DNA of 64,000 nt from Paenibacillus sp. MSJ-34 (GTDB lineage Bacteria; Bacillota; Bacilli; Paenibacillales; Paenibacillaceae), in assembly GCF_018918005.1 (NCBI RefSeq), contig NZ_JAHLPR010000015.1, forward strand, positions 1 through 64,000, in the 5' to 3' direction. The notes beneath the pieces are model-generated. The model was not told the DNA's origin. It was given only the letters and a program-made list of their open reading frames with translations, and ran no database searches. A program made the position numbers and the translations under genes. This document shows positions 10,285 through 18,989 of the stretch, one piece after another (position 1 is the stretch's first letter; each line of letters begins with the position of its first letter).

Positions 10285-12047
10285 GATGCTCCCTCCCTGA
10301 TCGGTATCGTAAATGACGCTTTCGTCCCTTTGCCGGGCGCGCTCTCGATCGACAGCCGCGAGTCCAAGCCGTAATGAAGCACGAGTCTTCGTTGGACGTT
10401 GCGCAATCCGTAGCTTCCGGAGCCGTCGTCGCGGTACAATGCCGTTTCGAGTTGGTCCTGCAAGCTGCGCAGCGTCGTTTCGTCCATGCCCACGCCCGTA
10501 TCCTCGACCGTAAACGTCATGCTGCCGTTCGTTTGATCCGCCACCACATGAATCGTGCCCGGCTCGCGTTTTTTCTGAATGCCGTGGATGAGCGCATTCT
10601 CGATCAACGGCTGCAGCACTAGCTTCAACATCGATTGCTTGCCGAGTTCCGGATGGATAATGAACCGGATTTCGAACTGGTCCGGGAAGCGGATCGATTG
10701 AATATTCGCATAATTTTGCGCATGGGCGATTTCCTGCGAAACAGGGCAGAATTCCTCCCCTTTATTCAGGCTGAACCGCAAAAAGTCGCTCAGCGCCCCG
10801 ACCATTTCCGCAATCTGCATATCTTTGCTCATCAGCGCCATCCAATGGACGGACGATAACGTGTTATAGAGAAAATGCGGATTGATTTGCGCTTGCAGTG
10901 CCTGCATATCCGCTTCCTTCTTGCGCGCTTCGTTCGTTTTAACCTGCTCGGTCAAATGCTGGATGCGGTTGCTGAACTTGTTGTACGTATGCATTAGCTG
11001 ACCGACTTCGTCGACCGTCGTCACTGGAAACGTTTGCATTTTACCGTCCGGATTGGCGTTTTTCAAGATGCGGGTCAGTTGTTCCAGCGGGCGCGTTACG
11101 CGATGAACGAGATAGAGCACCAAACCGACGAGCAGGACGATGGCAACGGCGACGGCGACAGCCGTCAGCGTGATGACGTATCGGTTCTGCGCCTTGTATT
11201 CGTTGTAAGGAATGACCCCCATCAACGTCCAGCCTACATTCGGCACTTGATCGAATAGAATCGTCTTTTTCTCCTCGCCTTCGCCGTAATCCTTCACGCT
11301 GGCCCCCTCCCTTGCGAGGGCGATTCCCGGAAACAGCTCGTCCGCCTTCCGGTTCAGCCACGGCGACGGCCCGCCGGAAATAATGCGCCCTTCGCTGTCG
11401 AGCAGCAGCACGTATCCGTTGCTCTCCAGGCCCGACGTTTTCAAGTAGGTCGATATCACCTCCTCGTTCAAGCTGATCGTCAGCATGCCGAGCGTTTTGA
11501 AATTGTTAATGTCCCGAATCGGCCGGATCAGGGAAATGACCCGCTTTACTCCGGTAAACGTCTCGTTTTCATATAGCGATGTCCAATACTTGGGATGCTT
11601 TGCGAAATAATCCGGCTGCTCGGCCAGCGGATCGGGCGCGCCCGATTGCGTGACCGTATCGTTGAAAAAAGTGGATAACGTCGCGCGGTCGCCGCGGGGT
11701 TGGATCGTAATATCGGATATGTATTTTTTGGAGAAAGCCAGATTGGTCAAAAAACCGATCATTTTCAAATATTCCGTCGCATCGGTCTGTTTATGGTTCA
11801 AATATTTTTGCGTATCCCCGTGTCCGATCAGAAAGACCGACATGTTCTCGACGTCCTGCACGATAAATTCCAGGTTCGTCCGAATTTGGCGCAGCGTATT
11901 CATCCCGGATTGCTTCGCTTTTTCCTCTGTGACCGAAGAAGAGAGCTGATACGAAACGACGCCGAGCAGCAGTACCGGAACGAGCAGCGAACCGACCAGC
12001 ATAAACGACAGTTTATGTTTTAACGAGCCCGCCAGCCAGCGTTTCAA
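10281..12047 (-). CDS. YesM-type sensor histidine kinase (system 1)
   Basis: A 588-residue membrane kinase: TM1 about 14-34, an extracellular sensor of the dCache type (about 35-288), TM2 291-314, HAMP about 315-370, a His_kinase domain with phospho-acceptor His391 in INPHFLYNT, and a C-terminal ATPase domain with N-box QPLIENALIHG and G-boxes EDTGVGM and GSYGLRNVQRRL. It is the first gene of the pair with the overlapping response regulator. Such kinases sense extracellular sugars directly or through the binding protein; the ligand is not deducible here. Confidence 0.93.
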   Translation of the reverse strand: MKRWLAGSLKHKLSFMLVGSLLVPVLLLGVVSYQLSSSVTEEKAKQSGMNTLRQIRTNLEFIVQDVENMSVFLIGHGDTQKYLNHKQTDATEYLKMIGFLTNLAFSKKYISDITIQPRGDRATLSTFFNDTVTQSGAPDPLAEQPDYFAKHPKYWTSLYENETFTGVKRVISLIRPIRDINNFKTLGMLTISLNEEVISTYLKTSGLESNGYVLLLDSEGRIISGGPSPWLNRKADELFPGIALAREGASVKDYGEGEEKKTILFDQVPNVGWTLMGVIPYNEYKAQNRYVITLTAVAVAVAIVLLVGLVLYLVHRVTRPLEQLTRILKNANPDGKMQTFPVTTVDEVGQLMHTYNKFSNRIQHLTEQVKTNEARKKEADMQALQAQINPHFLYNTLSSVHWMALMSKDMQIAEMVGALSDFLRFSLNKGEEFCPVSQEIAHAQNYANIQSIRFPDQFEIRFIIHPELGKQSMLKLVLQPLIENALIHGIQKKREPGTIHVVADQTNGSMTFTVEDTGVGMDETTLRSLQDQLETALYRDDGSGSYGLRNVQRRLVLHYGLDSRLSIESAPGKGTKASFTIPIREGAS

Positions 12048-12118
12048 CGGAAGCCCCCCTTTGCGAGCCTATAGATTCTTATCATCACTATACAAAATAT
12101 AATATTTGAAATCTATAC

Positions 12119-12163
12119 CAAAAGAGAGAGCGGCCTCGCGTCTCCCGCGGCCACTCTCTCCTA
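12119..12163 (-). terminator. intrinsic terminator of the MFS gene
   Basis: On the minus strand GAGAGAGTGGCC pairs with GGCCGCTCTCTC around a GC-rich loop and is followed by TTTT. It lies about 20 bp after the stop at 12182 and could also mark the boundary to the sensor kinase promoter. Confidence 0.8.
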
Positions 12164-12181
12164 TAATTGTCAAGAGCCGGT

Positions 12182-13357
12182 TTATGTTTGTACGGACTCC
12201 GTTTCGCGCTTGACCGGGCTTGAACGGAACAGCGCCCAGGCGGCCGCGATCGCAACGGCGACGCCCAACGCGCCGAACCAAGCGACCGATGCGAGCGATA
12301 CCTGATTAACGGCGATGCCCCCGATTCCGGCGCCGGCTGCCATGGCCAACTGCATCATAGATTGGTTCAAACCAAGCATCACGCCGGACGCCCCGGGCTC
12401 AATCGTTGCCAAATTATATTGCTGCGTCGGTCCGGTCGACCAGGCCGCGAATGACCATAATATCAGAACGGCAAGCACGCCGGCAAATGCGTTCGCGACC
12501 AGCGACAGCAGAACGAGCATTATAATATGCAGCGTCATCCCGCCAATCAGCGTCACGCGCACGCCCCATCGGTCCGTACTGAAACCGCCGAACTTCGATC
12601 CGATCAGACTGGCGATGCCGAAGATCAGAAGAACCGTGCTGAGCAGCTTGTCGCTGATCCCCGATACCGTCAGCAGATAAGGAGAAAGATAGGTATACGC
12701 GACCGAGTAACCGCCAAGCCAGAAAAACGTAATGAGTAATCCGAGCGCCACCTTCCGCTTTTTCAAAAGGGCGAGCTGCTGCGGCAAAGGGATCGGCTCA
12801 TCGCCTTTCGTACGGGGAATGGCGAAGAACAGCACGACCATTGCGATTATGGCGAATAACGCGATCCAGCCAAATACGGCTTTCCACCCGAAGGCGTCGG
12901 CGACCGTTCTCCCGAGAGGAACGCCGATAATTAAAGAAGCGGTAAATCCCATGACGACCGTCGCGATCGCGCTCGCTTGCTTGCCCGGGGGAGCGATCTT
13001 GGCCGCAATATTGAGCGCGGTAACGACAACCATTCCCGCCCCGAGCGCCATAATGACGCGTGCGGCAACGAACAGTCCATAGCCGGGCAGAACAAACGAT
13101 AGGATATTACCCGTTGCGAAAATGCCTAGCGAGTATAAAATCAAATTGCGTCGATCCACTCTCGCCGTCCATGCCATCAAAATCGGCGTGCCGATCGCAT
13201 AGACGAACGAGAAAATCGTAATCAACTGGCCCGCGGCCGCCAGCGTAATGCCAAGCGACTCCGCGATTCGGTCCAAAATGCCGGATACGATGTATTCGGA
13301 CGTTCCCACCAAAAAACTGATCATAGCCAGCATGTATATTCTCCATGTGTTTCTCAT
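12182..13357 (-). CDS. MFS transporter, DHA1/AraJ-like
   Basis: A 391-residue major facilitator with 12 predicted membrane helices. The first helix shows FLVGTSEYIVSGILDRIAESL, typical of AraJ/YbcL-type sugar or drug exporters. Motif A is weak (ARVDRRNL after helix 2). GGAGTGAG precedes the ATG. The gene is downstream of, and codirectional with, an ArsR-family regulator. The 151-bp gap carries a perfect 16-bp palindrome, so expression is probably controlled by that regulator. The substrate is unknown. Confidence 0.88.
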   Translation of the reverse strand: MRNTWRIYMLAMISFLVGTSEYIVSGILDRIAESLGITLAAAGQLITIFSFVYAIGTPILMAWTARVDRRNLILYSLGIFATGNILSFVLPGYGLFVAARVIMALGAGMVVVTALNIAAKIAPPGKQASAIATVVMGFTASLIIGVPLGRTVADAFGWKAVFGWIALFAIIAMVVLFFAIPRTKGDEPIPLPQQLALLKKRKVALGLLITFFWLGGYSVAYTYLSPYLLTVSGISDKLLSTVLLIFGIASLIGSKFGGFSTDRWGVRVTLIGGMTLHIIMLVLLSLVANAFAGVLAVLILWSFAAWSTGPTQQYNLATIEPGASGVMLGLNQSMMQLAMAAGAGIGGIAVNQVSLASVAWFGALGVAVAIAAAWALFRSSPVKRETESVQT

Positions 13358-13390
13358 TCTCTCACTCCTGTTTCCTTAGTTTATATTAAG

Positions 13391-13449
13391 ACATATCGTG
13401 AAATGTTAATATGATAGGGTTAAAAAAATAGATACATATCGCGATATGT
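13391..13449. promoter_or_regulatory. palindromic operator candidate for the ArsR regulator
   Basis: ACATATCGCGATATGT at 13434-13449 is a perfect 16-bp palindrome. A degenerate copy, ACATATCG followed by TGAAATGT, starts at 13391, 43 bp away, about four helical turns. Both lie between the arsR-like gene and the MFS start, and a partial ACATATCA half occurs at the arsR start near 13812. The arrangement fits binding of a dimeric winged-helix repressor. Direct binding is inference. Confidence 0.6.
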
Positions 13450-13508
13450 CGAATTGTTTGGCGCAAAATGAAGCCGAACGCTCCGGCCGAGAATTCAGTT
13501 CATTTTGT

Positions 13509-13820
13509 TTACAGCTCTTCCTTCAACAAATCGGCGATGCTGCGGATCGCTTCTTCATCCCTCTGGTAATACGTAAACTTGCCGATACGCTTCGTCTTGA
13601 TCAGCCCGGCCCGCTGCAGCATCGTAAGATATTGGGAAGCCGTCGATTGCGTCATGTTCAATCTGTCTGTAATTTGACTTACACATACCCCGATTTCGTT
13701 CATATCAATCCCTTCATGGGGCGTAAAATGGAGATACGGCTCCTTCAGCCAGTGCAAAATTTGCAGTCTCGATTCATTGGACAGGGCTTTAAATACTTCA
13801 ATTGGTTTCATACATATCAT
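13509..13820 (-). CDS. ArsR-family winged-helix transcriptional regulator
   Basis: Up to 103 residues; the start may be the second Met (13811), giving MKPIEVFKALSNESRLQIL. The compact winged-helix fold of the ArsR/SmtB family is clear: KALSNESRLQILHWL, recognition helix region MTQSTASQYLTMLQRAGLIKTKR and the wing GKFTYYQRDEEAI. It lacks the CxC metal motif of ArsR and the C-terminal metal ligands of SmtB, so it probably senses something other than metal. It likely represses itself and the downstream MFS gene through the palindrome at 13434-13449. Confidence 0.85.
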   Translation of the reverse strand: MICMKPIEVFKALSNESRLQILHWLKEPYLHFTPHEGIDMNEIGVCVSQITDRLNMTQSTASQYLTMLQRAGLIKTKRIGKFTYYQRDEEAIRSIADLLKEEL

Positions 13821-14072
13821 TATATCGAGAATTATCTATTTGTCAAATCATTCGTCTTGACCGCCTTATGGCTATGTCTGCCAAATCCGAAATTCGCTAG
13901 AGCTATGCGGGGTCCACTAAGGCGAGTCCGATGAATTCGCCCTGATCGCGACGAACGTCCAACATGCTGCCTAATGTTCTCCTTACTTATTTTTAGTCTG
14001 TCAAACTTTTTGTTTGTTTTTCCGATTCGATATGATAATATTTGAGGCAAAGGCAAGAAGGAAGGTGACAGC

Positions 14073-14723
14073 TTGGAGCATGTTCAGCATGAAATGGAGT
14101 TTCTTTCTGCGCTGGTGAAAGGCATCGCCGCTCAATTCGGCGAAAACTGCGAGGTCGTGCTGCATGACTTGACCCGCCCGTACGAGAGCACCATCGTCGC
14201 CATTGAGAACGGCCATATCACCGGCAGAAAAGTCGGCGATCCCGGCACGAATCTAGGGCTGGAGCTGCTGCGCGGCAATACGGAAAACGGCAATAAATTC
14301 AACTACGTGACACAAACCAAGGACGGGCGGATATTGCGCTCTACTTCGCTGTATATGCGGAATCACGCCGGCGAAGTGATCGGATCGCTATGCATGAACT
14401 TTGATATTACCGATTTGACCATGGCGGAGAAAACGCTGCAATCTCTAACCTACAGCGGTTTGCAGCCCGAAGTGCGCGAATCGTTCGTCAGCAGCGTAGG
14501 CGATTTGCTCGACATGCTGATTCAGGAAGCGCAGGAGCAGGTCGGCAAGCCGGTCGCCTTAATGGGCAAAGAAGACAAGATGAAGCTGATCCAGTTGCTC
14601 GATCAGAAAGGGGCCTTCCTGATTAAAAAAGCGGGCGAAAAAGTATGCGGCTACTTGAATATCTCGAAATATACGCTATACAGCTATATGGAGGAGGCGA
14701 AAAACGCCGAACCGAATGAGTAG
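14073..14723 (+). CDS. YheO/DauR-like PAS-HTH transcriptional regulator
   Basis: A 216-residue protein starting at TTG 14073 behind GAAGGTGA; no better start is present. The N-terminal half (about 10-125) is a YheO-type PAS-like domain (CEVVLHDLTRPYESTIVAIENGHITGR, IGSLCMNFDIT). The C-terminal part (about 150-210) is an HTH_22 domain (DKMKLIQLLDQKGAFLIKKAGEKVCGYLNISKYTLYSYME). This architecture is that of DauR, the regulator of D-arginine catabolism. It lies 33 bp upstream of a D-amino-acid enzyme gene in the same direction, so control of D-amino-acid use is likely. Confidence 0.85.
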   Translation: MEHVQHEMEFLSALVKGIAAQFGENCEVVLHDLTRPYESTIVAIENGHITGRKVGDPGTNLGLELLRGNTENGNKFNYVTQTKDGRILRSTSLYMRNHAGEVIGSLCMNFDITDLTMAEKTLQSLTYSGLQPEVRESFVSSVGDLLDMLIQEAQEQVGKPVALMGKEDKMKLIQLLDQKGAFLIKKAGEKVCGYLNISKYTLYSYMEEAKNAEPNE

Positions 14724-14756
14724 CAACCTTGGATAGATGGGAAAGGAGCGACTAGC

Positions 14757-15998
14757 ATGGCTCACTATGGGAATGGATTTCACGAGAAGCTGCCGCAAAC
14801 GTCAGGCATTCTGGAACAATTGAAAACGGCCGCGCTGCCGGAAAACTCGAACGCGACGCCGATGCCGGACACGCCTTGCGTCGTCATCGACGTCTCCAAG
14901 ATGGAGCGGAATATCGAGTCGATGGCGAATATCGCGAAGGAACATCGCGTGAAATTAAGGCCGCATGCCAAAACGCATAAAATGCCCTGGATCGCCAAGA
15001 GACAGTTGGAGCATGGCGCAGCGGGCATTACCGTGGCCAAAGTATCCGAGGCGGAAGTGATGGCGGCGCACGGAGTGGACGATATTTTCATCGCTTATCC
15101 GCTCGTCGTCGACTCGAAGATCGAACGGGCGCTGCGTCTCGGCGAATATATTCGTCTCATCGTTGGCGTCGACAGCCTGGAAGGCGCCCGGCTCCTGGCA
15201 GAAACGGCTGCGGCAAGAGGCCGGCATCTTGAGGTCCGACTCGAGGTCGATACCGGCCTAAGACGCACCGGCGTCGCTTATGACGAGGCGCTCGCGCTCG
15301 CCCGCGACATAGCAAGCTTGGACGCGCTCCGTCTCACCGGCATCTATACGTTCCGCGGCGCCCTGATGAACGGGAAGGCGACGCTGGACCTGCGCAGCGC
15401 CGGCATCGAGGAAGGCCGCATGATGGCCGATCTCGCCGAGCGAATGCGCGCCGCGGGCATCCCGATTGAGGATGTGAGCGTCGGCTCGACGCCCACCGCC
15501 GCGTTTGCGGCCATGGCGGAAGGCGTCACGGAAATCCGTCCCGGCACCTACGTCTTCGAAGACCGCATGCAAGCGAAGTTCGGCGTCTGTTCGCTCGAGG
15601 ATTGCGCCGCCGTCGTCATGGCGACCGTCGTCAGCCGGCCGACCGACGATCTCGTCGTCATTGACGGCGGGAGCAAAACGTTCGCCACCGACGTGCAGCC
15701 GAATGTCGACCCGCTCCGGCTGCAAGGGTTCGGCCATATCCTCGAAGCGCCTGACGCGGTGCTCGAACGACTGTCGGAGGAGCACGGCATGATCCGGGTG
15801 GCGCCGGAATGTTCGTTGAAAGTCGGCGACCGGATTCATATTATTCCGAATCATATATGCAGCACGATCAATCTGCACAATAAGGTCTACTACGTGAACG
15901 ACGGCAGTGCCGGCGAGGAATCGAGGCCGGCGGGGAGAAAAAACGCGCACAATACGTACTACAAAATGAAAGTTTGGGGCCGCGGCATGTTGGAATAA
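14757..15998 (+). CDS. DSD1-type PLP enzyme: D-threonine aldolase / D-serine dehydratase-like
   Basis: A 413-residue fold-type III PLP enzyme. The alanine-racemase-like N-terminal barrel carries the PLP lysine K72 in RPHAKTHK. The C-terminal beta domain carries the metal-ligand pair His366/Cys368 in IPNHICSTIN, the zinc or manganese site of D-serine dehydratase and D-threonine aldolase. An AAAGGAG sequence precedes the ATG. Aldolase (to glycine plus aldehyde) and dehydratase (to 2-oxoacid plus ammonia) activities are not separable by these motifs. The nearby RidA gene favours a dehydratase, whose enamine/imine product RidA would hydrolyse. The C-terminus after residue 390 (SAGEESRPAGRKNAHN) looks family-specific. 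Confidence 0.88.
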   Translation: MAHYGNGFHEKLPQTSGILEQLKTAALPENSNATPMPDTPCVVIDVSKMERNIESMANIAKEHRVKLRPHAKTHKMPWIAKRQLEHGAAGITVAKVSEAEVMAAHGVDDIFIAYPLVVDSKIERALRLGEYIRLIVGVDSLEGARLLAETAAARGRHLEVRLEVDTGLRRTGVAYDEALALARDIASLDALRLTGIYTFRGALMNGKATLDLRSAGIEEGRMMADLAERMRAAGIPIEDVSVGSTPTAAFAAMAEGVTEIRPGTYVFEDRMQAKFGVCSLEDCAAVVMATVVSRPTDDLVVIDGGSKTFATDVQPNVDPLRLQGFGHILEAPDAVLERLSEEHGMIRVAPECSLKVGDRIHIIPNHICSTINLHNKVYYVNDGSAGEESRPAGRKNAHNTYYKMKVWGRGMLE

Positions 15999-16227
15999 CG
16001 AACGTCGATATGAACTTATCGCTCGTATCGATAGACTTGCCGACAGTACGGCGGCCGGCGTTGCATCAATTTTAAACGGGGCTGGGATGGGCCTTATTCG
16101 AAAACCTGCAACGGGAGTCAATTCCATAATTCGCCACCTATGGTGTTACTGACTTGATTGCGCATATTGAAGGGCATACCTCCTATATTTCGAAGGTGAT
16201 CCGTGCGGACCTCCGCTCCTTATTGAC

Positions 16228-16363
16228 GCTAACGAAACTGGCAATCCTTATTGGGCTCAAAATGAGGGCGTTCCCAATTTAACGAAAGTACGCATCGTTA
16301 TTCATTGGAAATCGGCCGTTTTATCGCATTTTTCCCTCATTAGCGTGTATACGTTTCGTTAGC
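16228..16363 (+). repeat. 136-bp MITE-like element, copy A
   Basis: It begins GCTAACGAAAC and ends GTTTCGTTAGC, a perfect 11-bp terminal inverted repeat. Internal blocks AATCCTTAT, GGGC-CAAAATG, ATCGTTATT-ATTGGAAATCGG and CCCTCAT-AGCGTGT recur in the reverse-complement copy at 51226-51360. It carries no frame of useful length. I infer a small non-autonomous element; no flanking target duplication was established. Confidence 0.7.
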
Positions 16364-16499
16364 GCTACGATGGGTCGTCGCTCTAAAGCGGTATTTTGAA
16401 TTTGACTCTAATCGCAGGCTTTTCCCTCATTTCCTGTTTCGAAGGGTAAATACCTGCATTTTTGCAGGAACTGGTATAAGCCACGGTCAGTTGCCGTTC

Positions 16500-16701
16500 A
16501 ACGGCGATAAAGCATTGGAAAATGTACAGCGGAATGAGCCAATTTCGACAGCAATTGGATGTTTTATTGGAAATCATCCAATGGAATATCGTCTCGAACC
16601 GATCCTGCAACCTATTTGCCGCAATTCTGCTGCATCATTTCCAATGAAGCGGCCCATCGCCAAACTGAGAGCGCTATAACATTGGATATTTTCCAATGAG
16701 C
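16500..16701. repeat. cluster of ATTGGA...TCCAAT palindromes
   Basis: Several short inverted pairs built from ATTGGA and TCCAAT occur here, for example ATTGGAAATCATCCAAT near 16567 and ATTGGATATTTTCCAAT near 16681. The same type of palindrome occurs at 39584-39760, 51509-51691 and 61441-61622. All four loci are intergenic. Confidence 0.65.
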
Positions 16702-16765
16702 GAAACTTAAAACATGCATCACATAGATCAAACGCCGTTGCAATCGCAAGGGGAGGAATATCATC

Positions 16766-18379
16766 GTGCTGGATATCATTTTGAAAAACGGAAAAATTGT
16801 GGACGGAACAGGAAATCCATGGTTCGCCGGCAATGTCGGCATTAAAGACGGACGCATCGTCGCGGTCGGACGGGTCGATCAGGAGGCCGGGCAAATCGTC
16901 GATGTACGCGGTCAGGTGATTGCGCCCGGTTTTATCGACGGCCATTGCCATTCCGATTTGATGATCATTGACCATCCGTTAAGCGAGATCAAGCTGCAGC
17001 AAGGCGTGACGACCGAAGTGGTCGGCAACTGCGGCCTCGCGCCGGCGCCTTTCTTGAAAGAAAAAGCCGGGCTGCTCCAAAGCTACGTCGAGCCGGTGCT
17101 GGGCAGCACGACATGGGAGTGGCCGTGGGAAACGGTCGAGCAGTATATGGCCTATGTCGGCAAGTCCAATCCGGCGGAGAACGTGGCCACGTACGTTGCG
17201 CACGGCGCGCTGCGCATTGCCGTGATGGGCTTCGACAACCGCCCGGCGACGAGCGAGGAATTGAACCGCATGAAGTCGATGCTTGAAGAAGGCTTGAAAG
17301 CGGGAGCGATCGGGCTCTCGATCGGCCTGCTGTACGCGCCGGGCAGCTACACATCCCGCGAAGAGCTCGCGGAGCTGTGCACCGTTCTGTCCAAATACGA
17401 CGGATTGCTGTCGACGCATATACGCGGCGAGGGCAATAATCTGCTTCCGTCGATCAAGGAAGTGATCTGGATCGCGGAGAAAGCCGGCATTTCGCTGCAT
17501 GTCAGCCATCTGAAGGCGGCTGGCCGGCGCAATTGGGGCAAGGCGCTGGAAGCGTTGGAGCTCATCGAAGAAGCGCGGGCGCGCGGCATGGATGTCACCT
17601 GCGACGTCTATCCTTATTCCGCCGGCTCGACCTCGCTCACGACCGTATTGCCTCCTTGGACGCTGGAAGGCGGCATCGACGCGACATTGACCCGGTTTCG
17701 CGATCCGCGGCTGCGCGACAGGATCCGGGAAGAACTCGGACGGGAACAGGACGATTGGGACAATCTCGTCCACTCCACCGGTTGGAACAGCGTCTATGTA
17801 TCCTCGCTGCAGACGGACGCCAATCGCCCGCTCGAAGGACGCACGATTGCGGAAATTAGCGAAGCGCGCGGACAACATCCCGTCGATTGCGTCATGGATT
17901 TGTTGTTGGAGGAAGACGGCAAAATATCGATCGTCTACTTCCATATGTCCGACGACGATGTGAAGCAAGTGATTGCTTGGGAGAAATCGCTGATCGCCTC
18001 CGACAGCCTGCATTGCGAAACGGGCAAGCCCCACCCCCGTCTGTACGGCGCGTTCCCGCGCATCTTCGCCAAATATGTGCGCGAAGATCGCGTCCTTTCG
18101 CTGGAACAAGCGGTGCGCAAAATGACGTCGTTTCCGGTGCAGCGCTTCAAGCTGGGCAAACGCGGCTTGCTCGTTCCCGGCTATGCCGCCGATGTCGTCG
18201 TGTTCGATCCGGAGACGATAGCCGATCTGGCGACGTATGAAGAGCCGCGCCAATATCCGGTCGGCATCTCGCATGTGATCGTCGGCGGCGCGATGGCGCT
18301 CGAACACGGCAACCATACGCAAGCGCGCAACGGCCGCTGGATTTCGGCTTCGCATTGCTTGCACGAGCATCATCAATAA
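16766..18379 (+). CDS. N-acyl-D-amino-acid deacylase (D-aminoacylase family)
   Basis: A 537-residue amidohydrolase that releases D-amino acids from N-acyl derivatives. The composite beta domain and TIM barrel show the metal site: His60 and His62 in GHCHSD, Cys89 in the D-aminoacylase-specific GNCG, THIRGEG, HVSHLKAAG, and a late Asp in IASDSLHCETGKPHPR. The start follows GGGGAGGA. The order regulator, D-amino-acid lyase/aldolase, D-aminoacylase, RidA suggests one route: deacylation of D-amino acids followed by PLP-dependent breakdown. The RidA gene follows after 50 bp without a terminator. Confidence 0.92.
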   Translation: MLDIILKNGKIVDGTGNPWFAGNVGIKDGRIVAVGRVDQEAGQIVDVRGQVIAPGFIDGHCHSDLMIIDHPLSEIKLQQGVTTEVVGNCGLAPAPFLKEKAGLLQSYVEPVLGSTTWEWPWETVEQYMAYVGKSNPAENVATYVAHGALRIAVMGFDNRPATSEELNRMKSMLEEGLKAGAIGLSIGLLYAPGSYTSREELAELCTVLSKYDGLLSTHIRGEGNNLLPSIKEVIWIAEKAGISLHVSHLKAAGRRNWGKALEALELIEEARARGMDVTCDVYPYSAGSTSLTTVLPPWTLEGGIDATLTRFRDPRLRDRIREELGREQDDWDNLVHSTGWNSVYVSSLQTDANRPLEGRTIAEISEARGQHPVDCVMDLLLEEDGKISIVYFHMSDDDVKQVIAWEKSLIASDSLHCETGKPHPRLYGAFPRIFAKYVREDRVLSLEQAVRKMTSFPVQRFKLGKRGLLVPGYAADVVVFDPETIADLATYEEPRQYPVGISHVIVGGAMALEHGNHTQARNGRWISASHCLHEHHQ

Positions 18380-18429
18380 ACGAACGATTGCGAAGCACTA
18401 TACTACAATTTTTAGGAGGAATCATACTT

Positions 18430-18894
18430 ATGTCCAAAATTGAAAAACGACTGGAAGAACTCGGCATCGTTCTGCCTCCGGTGGGCAAGCCCCGCTTCTC
18501 TTATATCCCGTGCAATCGCACCGGAAACCTGGTGTACACGTCGGGTCAAGATTGCCGCATTAACGGCGAGCTCATGTTCGAAGGCAAGCTCGGCCGGGAA
18601 GTGACGATCGAACAAGGCCAAGCGGCCGCCAGACAGACGATTATCAACTGCTTGGCCGTCATCAAAGCGGAAATCGGCGACCTCGATAAAGTCGTCAAAG
18701 TCGTCAAAATGCTCGCATTCGTCAACAGCGCTCCCGGCTTCGCCGATCAGCCTTATGTCATTAACGGCGCATCCGACTTGCTGATCGAAGTGTTCGGCGA
18801 CAGCGGCAAGCACGCCCGCTCGGCCATCGGCACGAGCGATCTTCCGTTCCATACGCCGGTAGAGATCGAATTGATCGTAGAAGTTCGCGACTAA
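18430..18894 (+). CDS. RidA-family enamine/imine deaminase
   Basis: A 154-residue RidA/YjgF-family protein from ATG 18430, behind TAGGAGGA; an upstream in-frame start overlapping the D-aminoacylase gene is rejected. Visible family blocks are LVYTSGQD, EQGQAAARQTIINCLAVIKAEIGDLDKVVKVVKML, and HARSAIGTSDLPFHTPVEIELI, which contains the imine-binding Arg of the RSAIG motif. It is of the longer subtype with an N-terminal helix. It likely hydrolyses reactive 2-aminoacrylate-type intermediates formed by the PLP enzyme of the cluster. Confidence 0.9.
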   Translation: MSKIEKRLEELGIVLPPVGKPRFSYIPCNRTGNLVYTSGQDCRINGELMFEGKLGREVTIEQGQAAARQTIINCLAVIKAEIGDLDKVVKVVKMLAFVNSAPGFADQPYVINGASDLLIEVFGDSGKHARSAIGTSDLPFHTPVEIELIVEVRD

Positions 18895-18916
18895 CCCTTC
18901 ATTCGCGAACATTAAG

Positions 18917-18955
18917 AAAGGATCGGAGGCTGACCTCCGGCCCTTTTCTTTTATA
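18917..18955 (+). terminator. intrinsic terminator of the D-amino-acid operon
   Basis: CGGAGG and CCTCCG pair around a CTGA loop, extended by AAAGG with CCTTT-type pairing, and followed by a T-rich tract. It lies 22 bp after the ridA stop. Confidence 0.85.
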
Positions 18956-18989
18956 TGTTAATATTTCACATTATTAACATTTCATTCGA

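Larger units (their letters stand above)
15999..16765. other. 767-bp non-coding spacer with repeats, within the D-amino-acid cluster
   Basis: No gene is visible. It contains a 136-bp inverted-ended element (16228-16363) and several ATTGGA/TCCAAT palindromes (16500-16700). The D-aminoacylase gene beyond it has its own AGGGGAGGA ribosome binding site and presumably its own promoter. No clear terminator was found after 15998. Confidence 0.7.

Noticed and set aside
12069-12281. 70-codon minus-strand frame after the MFS gene
   Set aside because: Overlaps the MFS gene end in another frame and runs through its terminator hairpin.
16979-18376. 465-codon minus-strand frame opposite the D-aminoacylase gene
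   Set aside because: Antisense shadow of a gene with clear catalytic motifs; the predicted peptide is low complexity and has no ribosome binding site.
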